A DNA stretch of 64,000 nt, from the NCBI GenBank assembly GCA_024699325.1, contig JAILPS010000028.1, forward strand, positions 1 to 64,000, read 5' to 3'. Each line of letters starts with the position of its first letter. Within the stretch, counting starts at the first letter, position 1. Below the pieces are notes generated by a model. It had not been told where the DNA came from, did no database searches, and was given only the letters and a program-made list of their open reading frames with translations. The position numbers were made by a program, and so were the translations under genes. Positions 18,243-27,761 of this stretch are shown here, one piece after another. Source of the DNA: Lachnospiraceae bacterium (GTDB lineage: Bacteria > Bacillota > Clostridia > Lachnospirales > Lachnospiraceae).

Positions 18243-20552
18243 TTATACCTCCAAAACGTAGCTTTTTCCAGCTTCTGTGTAGAAGGTGTTTTTGTTGTCG
18301 ATGACTGTCACAGGAACCTCGTGGTCGTCGCAGGTTACCTTGACCGGATGGCTGTATGCGACTGTGGCGGTGTTGCCTGACTTGGAATATATCTCGGCGC
18401 TTGTGAGCACACCGTTCTTCCAGGAAATGCTTACCTCGAAGCCGCCTCTTGCCAACAGTCCGCTCACGTAGCCCTGTGGCCACTGTGGTGGAAGGGCGGG
18501 CAGAAGAGAGATGACATCTCCCTGGCTCTGGAGAATGGCCTCCGCAATACCTGCCGTGGCTCCGAAGTTTCCGTCAATCTGGAACGGAGGGTGGGAGTCG
18601 AGCATATTCATGTTGGTGGATCTGGTGAGTAATAGCATAATGTTTTCAAAAACCTTCTCGCCGTCAAGAAGTCTCGCCCAGAAGTTTATGATCCATGCCC
18701 TTGACCAGCCTGTGTGGCCGCCGCCGTGGCTTAATCGCCTCTCTATGGTTGCCCTTGCGGCTTCTGCAAGCTTAGGAGTTCTGAAGGAGGATATCTGGTC
18801 GGCAGGGTAGAGGGCAAACAGCTGTGAAATATGTCTGTGTCCGATCTCCACCTCGTCGTAGTCCACTGCCCACTCCTGTATCTGGCCGTATTTGCCAATC
18901 TTGGGCTTGGGGAGTCTGTCTCTAAGCTCTCTGAGCTTATCTGTAAATTCATCTGAGCAGTCGAGGATTCTGGCCGCATCTATGCAGTCGCTAAACAGCT
19001 GGAAGATGATCTCTGAATCCATGGATGGACCAATGCACATGCTGCCCTTGGAGCCGCTCTGTGTGAGATAGGTGTTCTCAGGGGAAACACTCGGGCCGGT
19101 CACGAGATTGCCGTGGCTGTCCTCAAACATGTAGTCCACGAAGAAGCGGGCTGCCTCGCAGATGGTGTCGTATTTGCTTCTTAGGAATTCCTTATCCTGC
19201 GTGAAGCGGTAGTGCTCGAAGATATGTAAGCACAGCCACGCGGCGCCCATGGGCCAGATAGTTGCAGGAATCCATATATCCTGCGGTGCGCAGTCGCCCC
19301 AGAGGTCTGTGTTGTGATGCGCAACAAAACCGCCGCAGTCATACATTTCCCTGGCTGTGATGCGCCCGTTAGGTCTCATCTTCTCGATAAGGTCGAAGAG
19401 AGGAGTGTGGAATTCGCTCAGGTTTGTGACCTCCACAGGCCAGTAGTTCATCTCTGTGTTTATGTTGATGGTGAAGCGTCCGCCCCAGGCAGGCCATGCA
19501 TCCTTATTCCATATACCCTGAAGGTTTAGAGGAAGTGAGCCCGGACGGCTTCCGCTTATCATGAGATATCTTCCGAAGTTGTAGTAGAGCTCCACCAGCC
19601 CGTTGTCTGTAAACTTCATGGGCTCGCTGTCAGTGTTTGCGCGAAGTCTCTCAATTCGCTCGTCGGTTGAGAGGTTATTAAGCTCCTCACTTCCGGCCTG
19701 ATCTAAGCACAGCTCACTTCTGTAGAATATGGGCTGGTAATCCTCCAGATGTCTGTCGAGAACCGCCTCGTAGCCCCTTCTTGAAGCCTCGTCCACGTCC
19801 GTAATGCACTGCATGACGTAGTTGTCCATGTAATAGCTGGTTCTCGCTGCGACATAAACAGTCACATCGTCGCAGTCCTTAGCCTCTAGCTTCATGCCGA
19901 TGTTTGACACGCTTCCGCCGTGGGCGTTAACCCTCACAGCTGTGCTGAAACATATTCCGTCCTCACCGCCGCATCCGCCGCTAAGGAAAATAGTGTTGGA
20001 GTTCATGGGACGGTTGTCGTCATAGTAGTCATCCCTTCCGTCAAGCCACACCTTAAAGCTTATGCTTGATGGCTTGTCGGCGCTTATGTGTACAACCAGA
20101 ACATTGTCAGGATATGACACGAAATATTCTCTCTTGTAGTTCACGCCCTGTAAACTATAGGAAACTGAGGCAACCGCGGTCTTAAGATCTAAATCGCGCC
20201 TGTAATCATGTGCCTCCCCCTCGTTGAGGCTATACTCAAACTTCAGGTCCGTCAGAGGCATGTAGTGGCGGCAGTTTGGCGTAACTCCCATCATGCCGTC
20301 CACGGACAGCTTCTCAGCCTCCTCAATCTTCTCCTCGAGAAGAAGTTCCCTGATCTTTGGAAAATAATCAGGACAGCTTGGGTTATTGCGGTTTCTAGGG
20401 CCGCCGCTCCAAACAGAATCCTCATTAAGGCCCACAAAATCATTATTCAGATGGCCATAAACCATACCGCCGATTCTTCCGTTTCCAATGGGGAGCGCGT
20501 GATCAAAATCAACCGCCGCATCCTTATACCATAATACTGTGTTGCTAGCCAT
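18243..20552 (-). CDS. GH95 family alpha-L-fucosidase/alpha-L-galactosidase, predicted cytosolic
   Basis: LPIGNGRIGGMVYG, NTEMNYWPVEVTNLSE, HPPFQIDGNFGATAGIAEAI. Start placed at ATG 20552 behind GGAGGT (listed ORF start 20570). No signal peptide. Confidence 0.92.
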   Translation of the reverse strand: MASNTVLWYKDAAVDFDHALPIGNGRIGGMVYGHLNNDFVGLNEDSVWSGGPRNRNNPSCPDYFPKIRELLLEEKIEEAEKLSVDGMMGVTPNCRHYMPLTDLKFEYSLNEGEAHDYRRDLDLKTAVASVSYSLQGVNYKREYFVSYPDNVLVVHISADKPSSISFKVWLDGRDDYYDDNRPMNSNTIFLSGGCGGEDGICFSTAVRVNAHGGSVSNIGMKLEAKDCDDVTVYVAARTSYYMDNYVMQCITDVDEASRRGYEAVLDRHLEDYQPIFYRSELCLDQAGSEELNNLSTDERIERLRANTDSEPMKFTDNGLVELYYNFGRYLMISGSRPGSLPLNLQGIWNKDAWPAWGGRFTININTEMNYWPVEVTNLSEFHTPLFDLIEKMRPNGRITAREMYDCGGFVAHHNTDLWGDCAPQDIWIPATIWPMGAAWLCLHIFEHYRFTQDKEFLRSKYDTICEAARFFVDYMFEDSHGNLVTGPSVSPENTYLTQSGSKGSMCIGPSMDSEIIFQLFSDCIDAARILDCSDEFTDKLRELRDRLPKPKIGKYGQIQEWAVDYDEVEIGHRHISQLFALYPADQISSFRTPKLAEAARATIERRLSHGGGHTGWSRAWIINFWARLLDGEKVFENIMLLLTRSTNMNMLDSHPPFQIDGNFGATAGIAEAILQSQGDVISLLPALPPQWPQGYVSGLLARGGFEVSISWKNGVLTSAEIYSKSGNTATVAYSHPVKVTCDDHEVPVTVIDNKNTFYTEAGKSYVLEV

Positions 20553-20648
20553 AAGCGTACCTCCAGGCACATAATATAAGTGATTCTACCACATTTGTAA
20601 AAAAATAACAACGAAACTATTAAACATTTTGTCAGGGGCTGTGTCCGC

Positions 20649-20677
20649 TTGACATACACTTTAGTTTTAGATAGAAT
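20649..20677 (+). promoter_or_regulatory. Sigma-A promoter for mnmA
   Basis: TTGACA-17 nt-TAGAAT. Confidence 0.75.
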
Positions 20678-20722
20678 CAATTTATTATATAACGCGAAAC
20701 GTGAGAATTACGGGAGAATGTG

Positions 20723-21823
20723 ATGGAGAAGGTCGTTGTCGGAATGAGCGGTGGAGTGGACTCAAGCGTCGCCGCTTATCTGTTAAAAAAGCAGGGCTGT
20801 GAGGTGGTTGGTGTGACCATGCAGATATGGTCGCCTGAAGGCGGGAGTCCAGAGAGAGAGGGCGGCTGCTGCAGTGCCAGTGCCATAACCGACGCAGAAA
20901 ATGTTGCCCGCCAGCTGGGGATAGAGCACCACGTGATCAACTGCAGGGATGCTTTTGAAAACAGAATCATCGATAATTTTATGAGCGAATATATTGCCGG
21001 AAGGACGCCCAATCCATGCGTTTTATGTAACAGGAAGGTCAAGTGGAGTTCGCTTTTGGAGGCGGCTGACAGATTTGGCGCGGGCTATGTTGCAACCGGG
21101 CACTATGCAAGGATCTCTAAGCTCTCAAATGGCAGACTGGCCATAAGCGCATCTGCCACGGCCGAGAAGGATCAGACCTATGCTCTGTACAATCTTACAC
21201 AGGAGCAGCTAAAGAGGACTCTCATGCCGGTGGGCGACTACCATAAGGAAGAGATCAGAAGGATTGCTGATGAGGCGGGACTTGTAACCGCCCACAAGCC
21301 TGACAGCCAGGACATATGCTTCGTGGACGACGGCGACTACGCGGGCTACATCCTTAAGCATTCAGACTACGAGGATGAACCGGGCAATTTCGTGGATTTA
21401 AACGGCAATATTCTCGGAACACACAGGGGAATAATTCACTACACGGTTGGCCAGAGGAAGGGTTTAGGCATAGCATTTGGCGAGCCCAGATTCGTCGTGA
21501 CCATTCGTCCACAGACAAGAGAGGTGGTGTTAGGGACCGCACAGGAGGTGTTCTCAGACGAACTCTTAGCGGATAAGATAAACTATATGGGGGTGGAGCG
21601 CTTTGCTCCGGGCCACAGAGCTCTGGCTAAAATCCGCTACAGCCACAGGGGCAGCATGTGCACCATATACCCTGAGGAGGATGCTCTAAGAGTTGTTTTT
21701 GACGAGCCTGTAAGAGCCATAACGCCAGGCCAGGCAATCGTTTTTTACGACGGCGAAACAGTGGCCGCAGGGGGCACTATAGTAGGAGATAAAAGATTTA
21801 TAAAACAGATGTCCAATGAATAA
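20723..21823 (+). CDS. mnmA: tRNA-specific 2-thiouridylase MnmA
   Basis: VVGMSGGVDSSVAAYLLKKQG, TPNPCVLCNRKVKW, DSQDICFVDDGDY, HYTVGQRKGLGIA. Confidence 0.97.
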   Translation: MEKVVVGMSGGVDSSVAAYLLKKQGCEVVGVTMQIWSPEGGSPEREGGCCSASAITDAENVARQLGIEHHVINCRDAFENRIIDNFMSEYIAGRTPNPCVLCNRKVKWSSLLEAADRFGAGYVATGHYARISKLSNGRLAISASATAEKDQTYALYNLTQEQLKRTLMPVGDYHKEEIRRIADEAGLVTAHKPDSQDICFVDDGDYAGYILKHSDYEDEPGNFVDLNGNILGTHRGIIHYTVGQRKGLGIAFGEPRFVVTIRPQTREVVLGTAQEVFSDELLADKINYMGVERFAPGHRALAKIRYSHRGSMCTIYPEEDALRVVFDEPVRAITPGQAIVFYDGETVAAGGTIVGDKRFIKQMSNE

Positions 21824-21960
21824 CCCAAATGTTAAATGTATAAAAACTATTGCATAAAAACGCTAATATTTAAGGTATTTTAAATATCTAATATTGGTTA
21901 TAATGTAACATAACATGATTCTGCATAGGGGAGAACTATGCGAGATTAGGAGGTCTTTTT

Positions 21961-23976
21961 ATGGACGAGACAAAAATTGAAAACCAGTCCGAGCCTAATG
22001 TATCTGACGACACACAGACTCAGCCGGTTTACACTGCGTCTAAGAAGAACACAAAACACGTAAGAGGAATCGGCGACTATGTATTTATTGTACTTAGAGC
22101 TTTGATAATTCTGCTTGTGTGCTCTATGTTCTTTGCCGCATTTAACCCTGCGTATATCTTTACGAAGGCTAATGGAAACAGCATTAACAACATTTCTTCT
22201 GTTTTCACCGCAGCATTATCTAAGAGCAGTATCGTTGTCAATGATATCAGCAACGCCATAACTAAGGGGGTTTTGGACGCTGCACCATTTAATACGCTTC
22301 ACATTGCCTGCATAATAATTGTTCTGGCGATTATTGTTATCGCAGGAGCAGGCTGCGTGTCAGTTGGCAACAACAGAATGAAGCATCTTGCAACCAAGAT
22401 TGCTGTGGGCGGAGGTTTACTTCTTCTCATCGGCTGCTTCATGGTCAATTCATTCTACAACGGTATTGAGGGTATGATCCACACATCAGACTCGACTGAG
22501 ACATCATATCAGGTTGAGATGAAGAGTCAGACCAACAAGTTCACATCAACATATCTGTGGGATGAGGCGAGCGGCACATATGTCAAGAGCGATTACGCTT
22601 ACAATGACTCAGCAGTTTACGAGATCGTAATCACCAACAACTCAGGTATCGACCTTGTGGGCTGGGCTCTCGAGATCAATGTAGGATCAGGCTACGACAT
22701 TAACGACGTCAAGAAGGTTAACCAGTGGTTCTCACTTCAGCAGCTCTCAAGAGGCGAGACCAAGTACGAATATAATGTTTCTTATAATGAGGAGTCCGGA
22801 ATTCTCTACATCACACCTGATGACTATGAGGTTAAGGACGGCGTTCTTGTCAAGACAACAGATGCAGCTGTAACAGACGCATCTACTATCAAGGCCGGAA
22901 CTCTTAAGATTACATTTATCGCTGAGAATATTCCTGAGGGAACAGAGGTTTCTGTTTACGACGGTGCCGCAACTTCGACAGTTGAGTATGCATATCCTAA
23001 GGGACTTACATTATACTTCGTATTTGCAATCCTTGTTATCGTGCTTGCAATAGCACTTGAGTTCCTTGTACCTAAGGCACTCCATTCAGAGGGATATGAG
23101 ATGGAGACACAGTATCAGCTGTTCTTAATGTTCCTTCCATTCATCCTTCTGATTTTCGCATTCTCATACCTGCCACTTTACGGTTGGAGATATGCGTTCT
23201 ATCAGGATGCCAACTCACCTCTCACAGGTGACAACTTCGTTGGCTTCTATTGGTTCAAGACACTGTTTGCTAACTCAACAAGAAGAGCTCGTTTCTTCCG
23301 AGTTATGATAAACACATTTGCAATGTCTGGTTTAGGACTTATCACAAGCTGGCTGCCTATGGCATTCGCCATCTTCTTAAACGAAGTTAAGAGCACCAAG
23401 TTCAAGAGATTCGTTCAGACATTCTCAACTATTCCAAACTTCATTTCATGGGTATTGATTTATGGTATCGCTTTCGCACTCTTCAATACCAATGGACTTT
23501 GGAACAGTGTATTTGGCGGAACAAGCAATGCACTTCAGAATCCTGACCACATGTGGCTTAAGATGCTTGCATGGGGAACATGGAAGGGTATTGGATGGAG
23601 CGCCATCATCTATATCTCAGGTATCGCCGGTATCGATCAGCAGCTCTACGAGGCGGCTTCAATCGATGGCGCGGACCGTTTCCAGAGAATGTGGAACATC
23701 ACACTCCCTGGTCTGCTTCCTACATACGTTGTAATGCTGGTAATGCAGATTGCAGGTATCCTGAGCAACGGTATGGATCAGTACCTCGTATTCTCTAATA
23801 CATTTACTTCTGAGCCACTCGAAGTACTTGATCTTTACGTTTATAAGGTTGCGTTCGAGGATAACCTCGTGCCTCTGTCTACTGTAGTAGGTATGGGTAA
23901 GTCAGTTATCAGTATTGTGTTATTCTTTGCAGCTAACTCAGCGGCAAAGGCAATCCGTGGAAACGGTATAGTATAA
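21961..23976 (+). CDS. LplB-type sugar ABC transporter permease with an N-terminal ~370-aa extension (3 extra TMs plus ectodomain)
   Basis: C-terminal ~300 aa is a binding-protein-dependent permease (YQLFLMFLPFILLIFAFSYLPLYGW, EAASIDGADRFQRMWNITLPGLLP EAA loop). N-terminal TMs ~40-60, ~113-135, ~144-163; ectodomain ~167-347; TM ~348-370. Confidence 0.9.
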   Translation: MDETKIENQSEPNVSDDTQTQPVYTASKKNTKHVRGIGDYVFIVLRALIILLVCSMFFAAFNPAYIFTKANGNSINNISSVFTAALSKSSIVVNDISNAITKGVLDAAPFNTLHIACIIIVLAIIVIAGAGCVSVGNNRMKHLATKIAVGGGLLLLIGCFMVNSFYNGIEGMIHTSDSTETSYQVEMKSQTNKFTSTYLWDEASGTYVKSDYAYNDSAVYEIVITNNSGIDLVGWALEINVGSGYDINDVKKVNQWFSLQQLSRGETKYEYNVSYNEESGILYITPDDYEVKDGVLVKTTDAAVTDASTIKAGTLKITFIAENIPEGTEVSVYDGAATSTVEYAYPKGLTLYFVFAILVIVLAIALEFLVPKALHSEGYEMETQYQLFLMFLPFILLIFAFSYLPLYGWRYAFYQDANSPLTGDNFVGFYWFKTLFANSTRRARFFRVMINTFAMSGLGLITSWLPMAFAIFLNEVKSTKFKRFVQTFSTIPNFISWVLIYGIAFALFNTNGLWNSVFGGTSNALQNPDHMWLKMLAWGTWKGIGWSAIIYISGIAGIDQQLYEAASIDGADRFQRMWNITLPGLLPTYVVMLVMQIAGILSNGMDQYLVFSNTFTSEPLEVLDLYVYKVAFEDNLVPLSTVVGMGKSVISIVLFFAANSAAKAIRGNGIV

Positions 23977-23990
23977 GGAGGTGAGCATAG

Positions 23991-24950
23991 ATGGCAAAGA
24001 CTGAAGCAGAAAAAAATGAAATCTTATATGCGAAGACTCATAAGCGCATGTACAGACTGTCTAACAGTGATATTGTATTCACCATAATCAATTATGCGTT
24101 CTTTACAATATTTACAATTAGCTGTATCTTCCCTTTCTACTATCTGTTTATCAACACGATTTCAGATAACTCACTTGTAACCAAGGGTGCAGTTAAGTTT
24201 ATTCCTCAGGGAATACATTTCCAGAACTATGCGTCACTCCTTCAGCAGAGTGATATCATCCAGGCTTTTGGAGTATCAGTTGTTCGTACTATTTTAGGTA
24301 CCATCCTCATGGTGCTCGCATCAGCTCTTATCGGATATCTCGTAACACAGGAGAGAATGTGGCAGAGAAAGTTCTGGTATCGTTTCATGGTTATCACAAT
24401 GTACTTCAACGCAGGTACAATCCCGTGGTTCATGAACATGAAGTTATTAGGTCTCGAGGGTAACTTCTTAGCATACATCATCCCAGGTATTGTTGCTCCA
24501 TACAACATTATTCTGGTAAAGACATACATCGAGTCCATCCCTGCAGAGCTCGAGGAGAGCGCCTTCATCGATGGTGCCGGATACTTCAAGGTATTCTTGA
24601 AGATTATATGGCCACTGTGTACGCCAATCCTTGCGACAATCGCAATATTTGGTGCCGTAGGTCACTGGAATTCATTCACTGACTCCCTTATGTTGATGAG
24701 ATCAGCTGATTCACAGGGCCTAAGAACACTGCAGCACTTACTCTATGATTACCTGCAGAAGGCTAACAACTTAGCGGCTCAGATGAGACAGTCCGGCGGT
24801 GCGGCAGCTACATCAGCGGCAACACAGCTCGATTCAACGGTCGTTCAGTACACGGTATGTATGGCGTCAATCATCCCGATCCTTTTGGTTTATCCGTTCA
24901 TGACAAGATACTTCACGTCAGGTATCATGCTCGGCGCGGTTAAGGGTTGA
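23991..24950 (+). CDS. LplC/YtcP-type sugar ABC transporter permease
   Basis: EESAFIDGAGYFKVFLKIIWPLCTPILATIAIFGAVGHWNSFTDSL, C-terminal MTRYFTSGIMLGAVKG. Confidence 0.93.
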   Translation: MAKTEAEKNEILYAKTHKRMYRLSNSDIVFTIINYAFFTIFTISCIFPFYYLFINTISDNSLVTKGAVKFIPQGIHFQNYASLLQQSDIIQAFGVSVVRTILGTILMVLASALIGYLVTQERMWQRKFWYRFMVITMYFNAGTIPWFMNMKLLGLEGNFLAYIIPGIVAPYNIILVKTYIESIPAELEESAFIDGAGYFKVFLKIIWPLCTPILATIAIFGAVGHWNSFTDSLMLMRSADSQGLRTLQHLLYDYLQKANNLAAQMRQSGGAAATSAATQLDSTVVQYTVCMASIIPILLVYPFMTRYFTSGIMLGAVKG

Positions 24951-24973
24951 TTTAAAAACTATTTTGTAATTTA

Positions 24974-25001
24974 CCTGGCGAAGCAGTCTTCGCCAGGATT
25001 T
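24974..25001 (+). other. Intra-operon stem-loop between permease and binding-protein gene
   Basis: CCTGGCGAAG-CAGT-CTTCGCCAGG followed by only a short ATTTTG. Confidence 0.7.
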
Positions 25002-25017
25002 TGAAGGAGGATTAATT

Positions 25018-26790
25018 ATGATAAAGGAGTCGAAGAGATTTGCTGCTCTCGGTCTTGCAACCGCCATGGTTGCCACAGCATTTACAGGCTGTACAAGTGG
25101 TAATAACACCACCGAGACTACAACTGCAGCAGGTAATACTTCAGCAGAAACAACAACAGCGGGCAACGCAGTAGATCCATCTGCAGAGCCTATAACCATC
25201 ACCATGTTCAGCCAGGTGGCTAACTTCTCAGGCATCCAGCCTGGATGGAGTGGCAGCGTGTTCCTTGACAAGTTCAATGTCAAAATCAACATGGAGCCTG
25301 ACACAAATGGTGCTCTTGCAACTAAGATGCAGGATGGTAACTTAGGAGATATCGTTGTCTGGGGCAGCAGATCTGAGGATTATTTCACAGCTATCAAGAA
25401 CGGTTATCTTCTCAACTGGAACACAGACAACCTTCTCGACAACTATGGCCCATACATCAAGGAGAACTTAGCTACAGCTCTTGAGTACAATGCCAGCGTT
25501 AACGATGGTGTTGTTTATGGCTTCACAGGTACAGTTTCACTTGAGGGAAGCCCTAACGCAGACGGTCTGTTCTACACATGGGATACAAGATGGGATCTCT
25601 ATAATGAGCTCGGACAGCCTGAGATTAACGACCTGGATGATCTTATGAACCTCATGCTTGAGATGAAGAAGATCTATCCAACAGACGAGAACGGCAACGA
25701 GACATATGCTCTGTCTATGTGGCCTGACTGGGACGGCAACATGGTTATGTACGTTAAGGCTTTTGCAACAGCTTACTACGGATATGACGAGTGGGGATTT
25801 GGTCTCTACGATGTAGATACAGGTGTTCTTCACGGAGCACTCGAGGAGAATGGTCCTTACTACACATCACTTAAGTTCATCAACAAGTTATATCAGAACG
25901 GTCTTATCGATCCTGACTCAAGCTCTCAGGATTATCAGAAGATGACTACTAAGATGAAGGCCGGCGGATGCTTCTTCTCAATCTTCAACTACGCAGGTTC
26001 ATCTGTTTACAACACAGCTGAGCACGTTGCAGAGAACAGAATGATGCTTCCTCTTATCCCTAACGATGCCACACCACTTATCTATGGTTCATCTACAACA
26101 GGTAGCGGTTATGAGTGGACAATCTGCTCTAAGACACAGTATCCTGAGCTCTGCATGCAGATCATCAACTGGCTTGCAACTCCAGAGGGTGCTCTTACAT
26201 ACTGGTATGGTCCTCAGGGCGTATGCTGGGACTATGATGCAGACGGCAAGCTCTACTTAACAGATTTTGGTAAGAAGTGCAAGAATGACCGTACAACTGA
26301 TATGTCAGAGGTTGGTTATGCCGGAACATACAACGATGGTTCTCTTCAGGTTAACGCTAACATCTGGGGCACAGCATCTTACATCCCTAACGATCCTAAC
26401 GGTCAGGTATTCTACTCTGACATGTGGGAGAGCAGCTTGACAGATGCACAGTGCGATATTGAGGCACTTTGGAGAGAGTTCACAGGTGAGACTCTCGCTA
26501 TGTACTACTTAAACAACAAGGAAGGCGCTAAGTTATCACTTCCTACAGGCGTTTCTCACACAGATCCTAGCAAGAAGAATGACCTCTATGTTGACTGGAA
26601 GAACGTAGCAGAGACAATCAAGACTGGTTCTTGGAAGTGTATCTACGCTGCTTCAGACGAGGAGTTTGATCAGTTATTCGCAAGCATGCTCAAGGATGCT
26701 CAGGCTTACAACTATGATGCATGTATCGAGTACTCAGCAGCTCAGGCTGAAGTTCGTCATCAGATGGAAGAACTTCTCAAGTCTTTCTAA
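25018..26790 (+). CDS. Extracellular sugar-binding lipoprotein (LplA-like), copy 1
   Basis: Lipobox TAFTGCTSG; SBP architecture (GDIVVWGSRSEDYFTAIKNGYLLNW, MKAGGCFFSIFNY). Confidence 0.9.
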   Translation: MIKESKRFAALGLATAMVATAFTGCTSGNNTTETTTAAGNTSAETTTAGNAVDPSAEPITITMFSQVANFSGIQPGWSGSVFLDKFNVKINMEPDTNGALATKMQDGNLGDIVVWGSRSEDYFTAIKNGYLLNWNTDNLLDNYGPYIKENLATALEYNASVNDGVVYGFTGTVSLEGSPNADGLFYTWDTRWDLYNELGQPEINDLDDLMNLMLEMKKIYPTDENGNETYALSMWPDWDGNMVMYVKAFATAYYGYDEWGFGLYDVDTGVLHGALEENGPYYTSLKFINKLYQNGLIDPDSSSQDYQKMTTKMKAGGCFFSIFNYAGSSVYNTAEHVAENRMMLPLIPNDATPLIYGSSTTGSGYEWTICSKTQYPELCMQIINWLATPEGALTYWYGPQGVCWDYDADGKLYLTDFGKKCKNDRTTDMSEVGYAGTYNDGSLQVNANIWGTASYIPNDPNGQVFYSDMWESSLTDAQCDIEALWREFTGETLAMYYLNNKEGAKLSLPTGVSHTDPSKKNDLYVDWKNVAETIKTGSWKCIYAASDEEFDQLFASMLKDAQAYNYDACIEYSAAQAEVRHQMEELLKSF

Positions 26791-26810
26791 TTTAGTTTCT
26801 AATCATTATT

Positions 26811-26840
26811 CCCGGCCACGCAACAGTGGTCGGGATTTTT
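26811..26840 (+). terminator. Intrinsic terminator after binding protein 1
   Basis: CCCGGCCAC-GCAACA-GTGGTCGGG then ATTTTT. Confidence 0.75.
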
Positions 26841-26930
26841 AATTATATTTTAATTGATTATTGCATAGGTTATGTGTTAGTATTTTAAATGTCTGGTTAT
26901 CAAACCACAGACCTGTGAGAGGTATTTATT

Positions 26931-27668
26931 ATGGAGTTATTTAGTGTTGATGGATTTCTGTTTCAGTTTATGAGGCGACTGCTAGATATTCTGAAACTGA
27001 ATTTCTGCTGGCTTATATGCAGTCTCCCGATTGTGACCATAGGTCCGGCTACTGTCGCTGCATTTTCAGTCTCTCTGAAAATGGTGGACGAATCAGAAGG
27101 CTACGTTATGAGGCAGTTTTTTAAGGAATTTAAGGCTAATCTAAAGATTGGCTTCCCGCTTGGAATATGTTTCCTTGTGGGGCTATACGCCATATATCTG
27201 GACACTCAGCTCATATCTGCAGGTAACCAGGGGCTGATTAAGGGTTATGTTCCCTTCGTGTTCATGGCGGTTACCATCATAACCATATATATTTTTATCT
27301 CTGTGTTCATATATTCCTTCGCCCTTGCGGCCAGATACGAGAATACATTTTTAAGGACGGTAAAGAACTCTCACGAGATATTCCTAAGACATTTCCCTAA
27401 GACTCTGGCGATAATTTTTATTGTGGCGATAGAGCTGGTATTTATCCTGTGGAACAGGGTAACCATTTATTTTGGAATTCTTATAGGGCCTGCCTGCATC
27501 ATCTACACCATAAGCGGCATGGCGCTTCCGATATTCAGGCAGATTGAGCGCGACGGCGGTGCAGTGCTTAAGGAGTATCAGAAGAGCGAAGAAGCGGTTT
27601 TTGAGGACCATCCGGAGAACGATTCCATAGCCGCTAAGGCACATATGAACCTAAAATCTAAGAAATAG
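26931..27668 (+). CDS. YesL/DUF624-family membrane protein
   Basis: FMRRLLDILKLNFCWLICSLPIVTIGPATVAAF, multiple TM, next to LplABC-type genes. Confidence 0.85.
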   Translation: MELFSVDGFLFQFMRRLLDILKLNFCWLICSLPIVTIGPATVAAFSVSLKMVDESEGYVMRQFFKEFKANLKIGFPLGICFLVGLYAIYLDTQLISAGNQGLIKGYVPFVFMAVTIITIYIFISVFIYSFALAARYENTFLRTVKNSHEIFLRHFPKTLAIIFIVAIELVFILWNRVTIYFGILIGPACIIYTISGMALPIFRQIERDGGAVLKEYQKSEEAVFEDHPENDSIAAKAHMNLKSKK

Positions 27669-27674
27669 TTATGT

Positions 27675-27705
27675 ACAGGGTCCGGCTAATCCGGGCCCTG
27701 TTCTA
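27675..27705 (+). terminator. Terminator-like hairpin after yesL-like gene
   Basis: ACAGGGTCCGG-CTAAT-CCGGGCCCTGT; weak T-run. Confidence 0.55.
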
Positions 27706-27723
27706 ATCTTAAGAATTAAAATG

Positions 27724-27753
27724 TTGCGACAGAATGTATTTTCGTTTTATAAT
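27724..27753 (+). promoter_or_regulatory. Putative promoter for binding protein 2
   Basis: TTGCGA-18 nt-TATAAT. Confidence 0.5.
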
Positions 27754-27761
27754 ATAATAAT

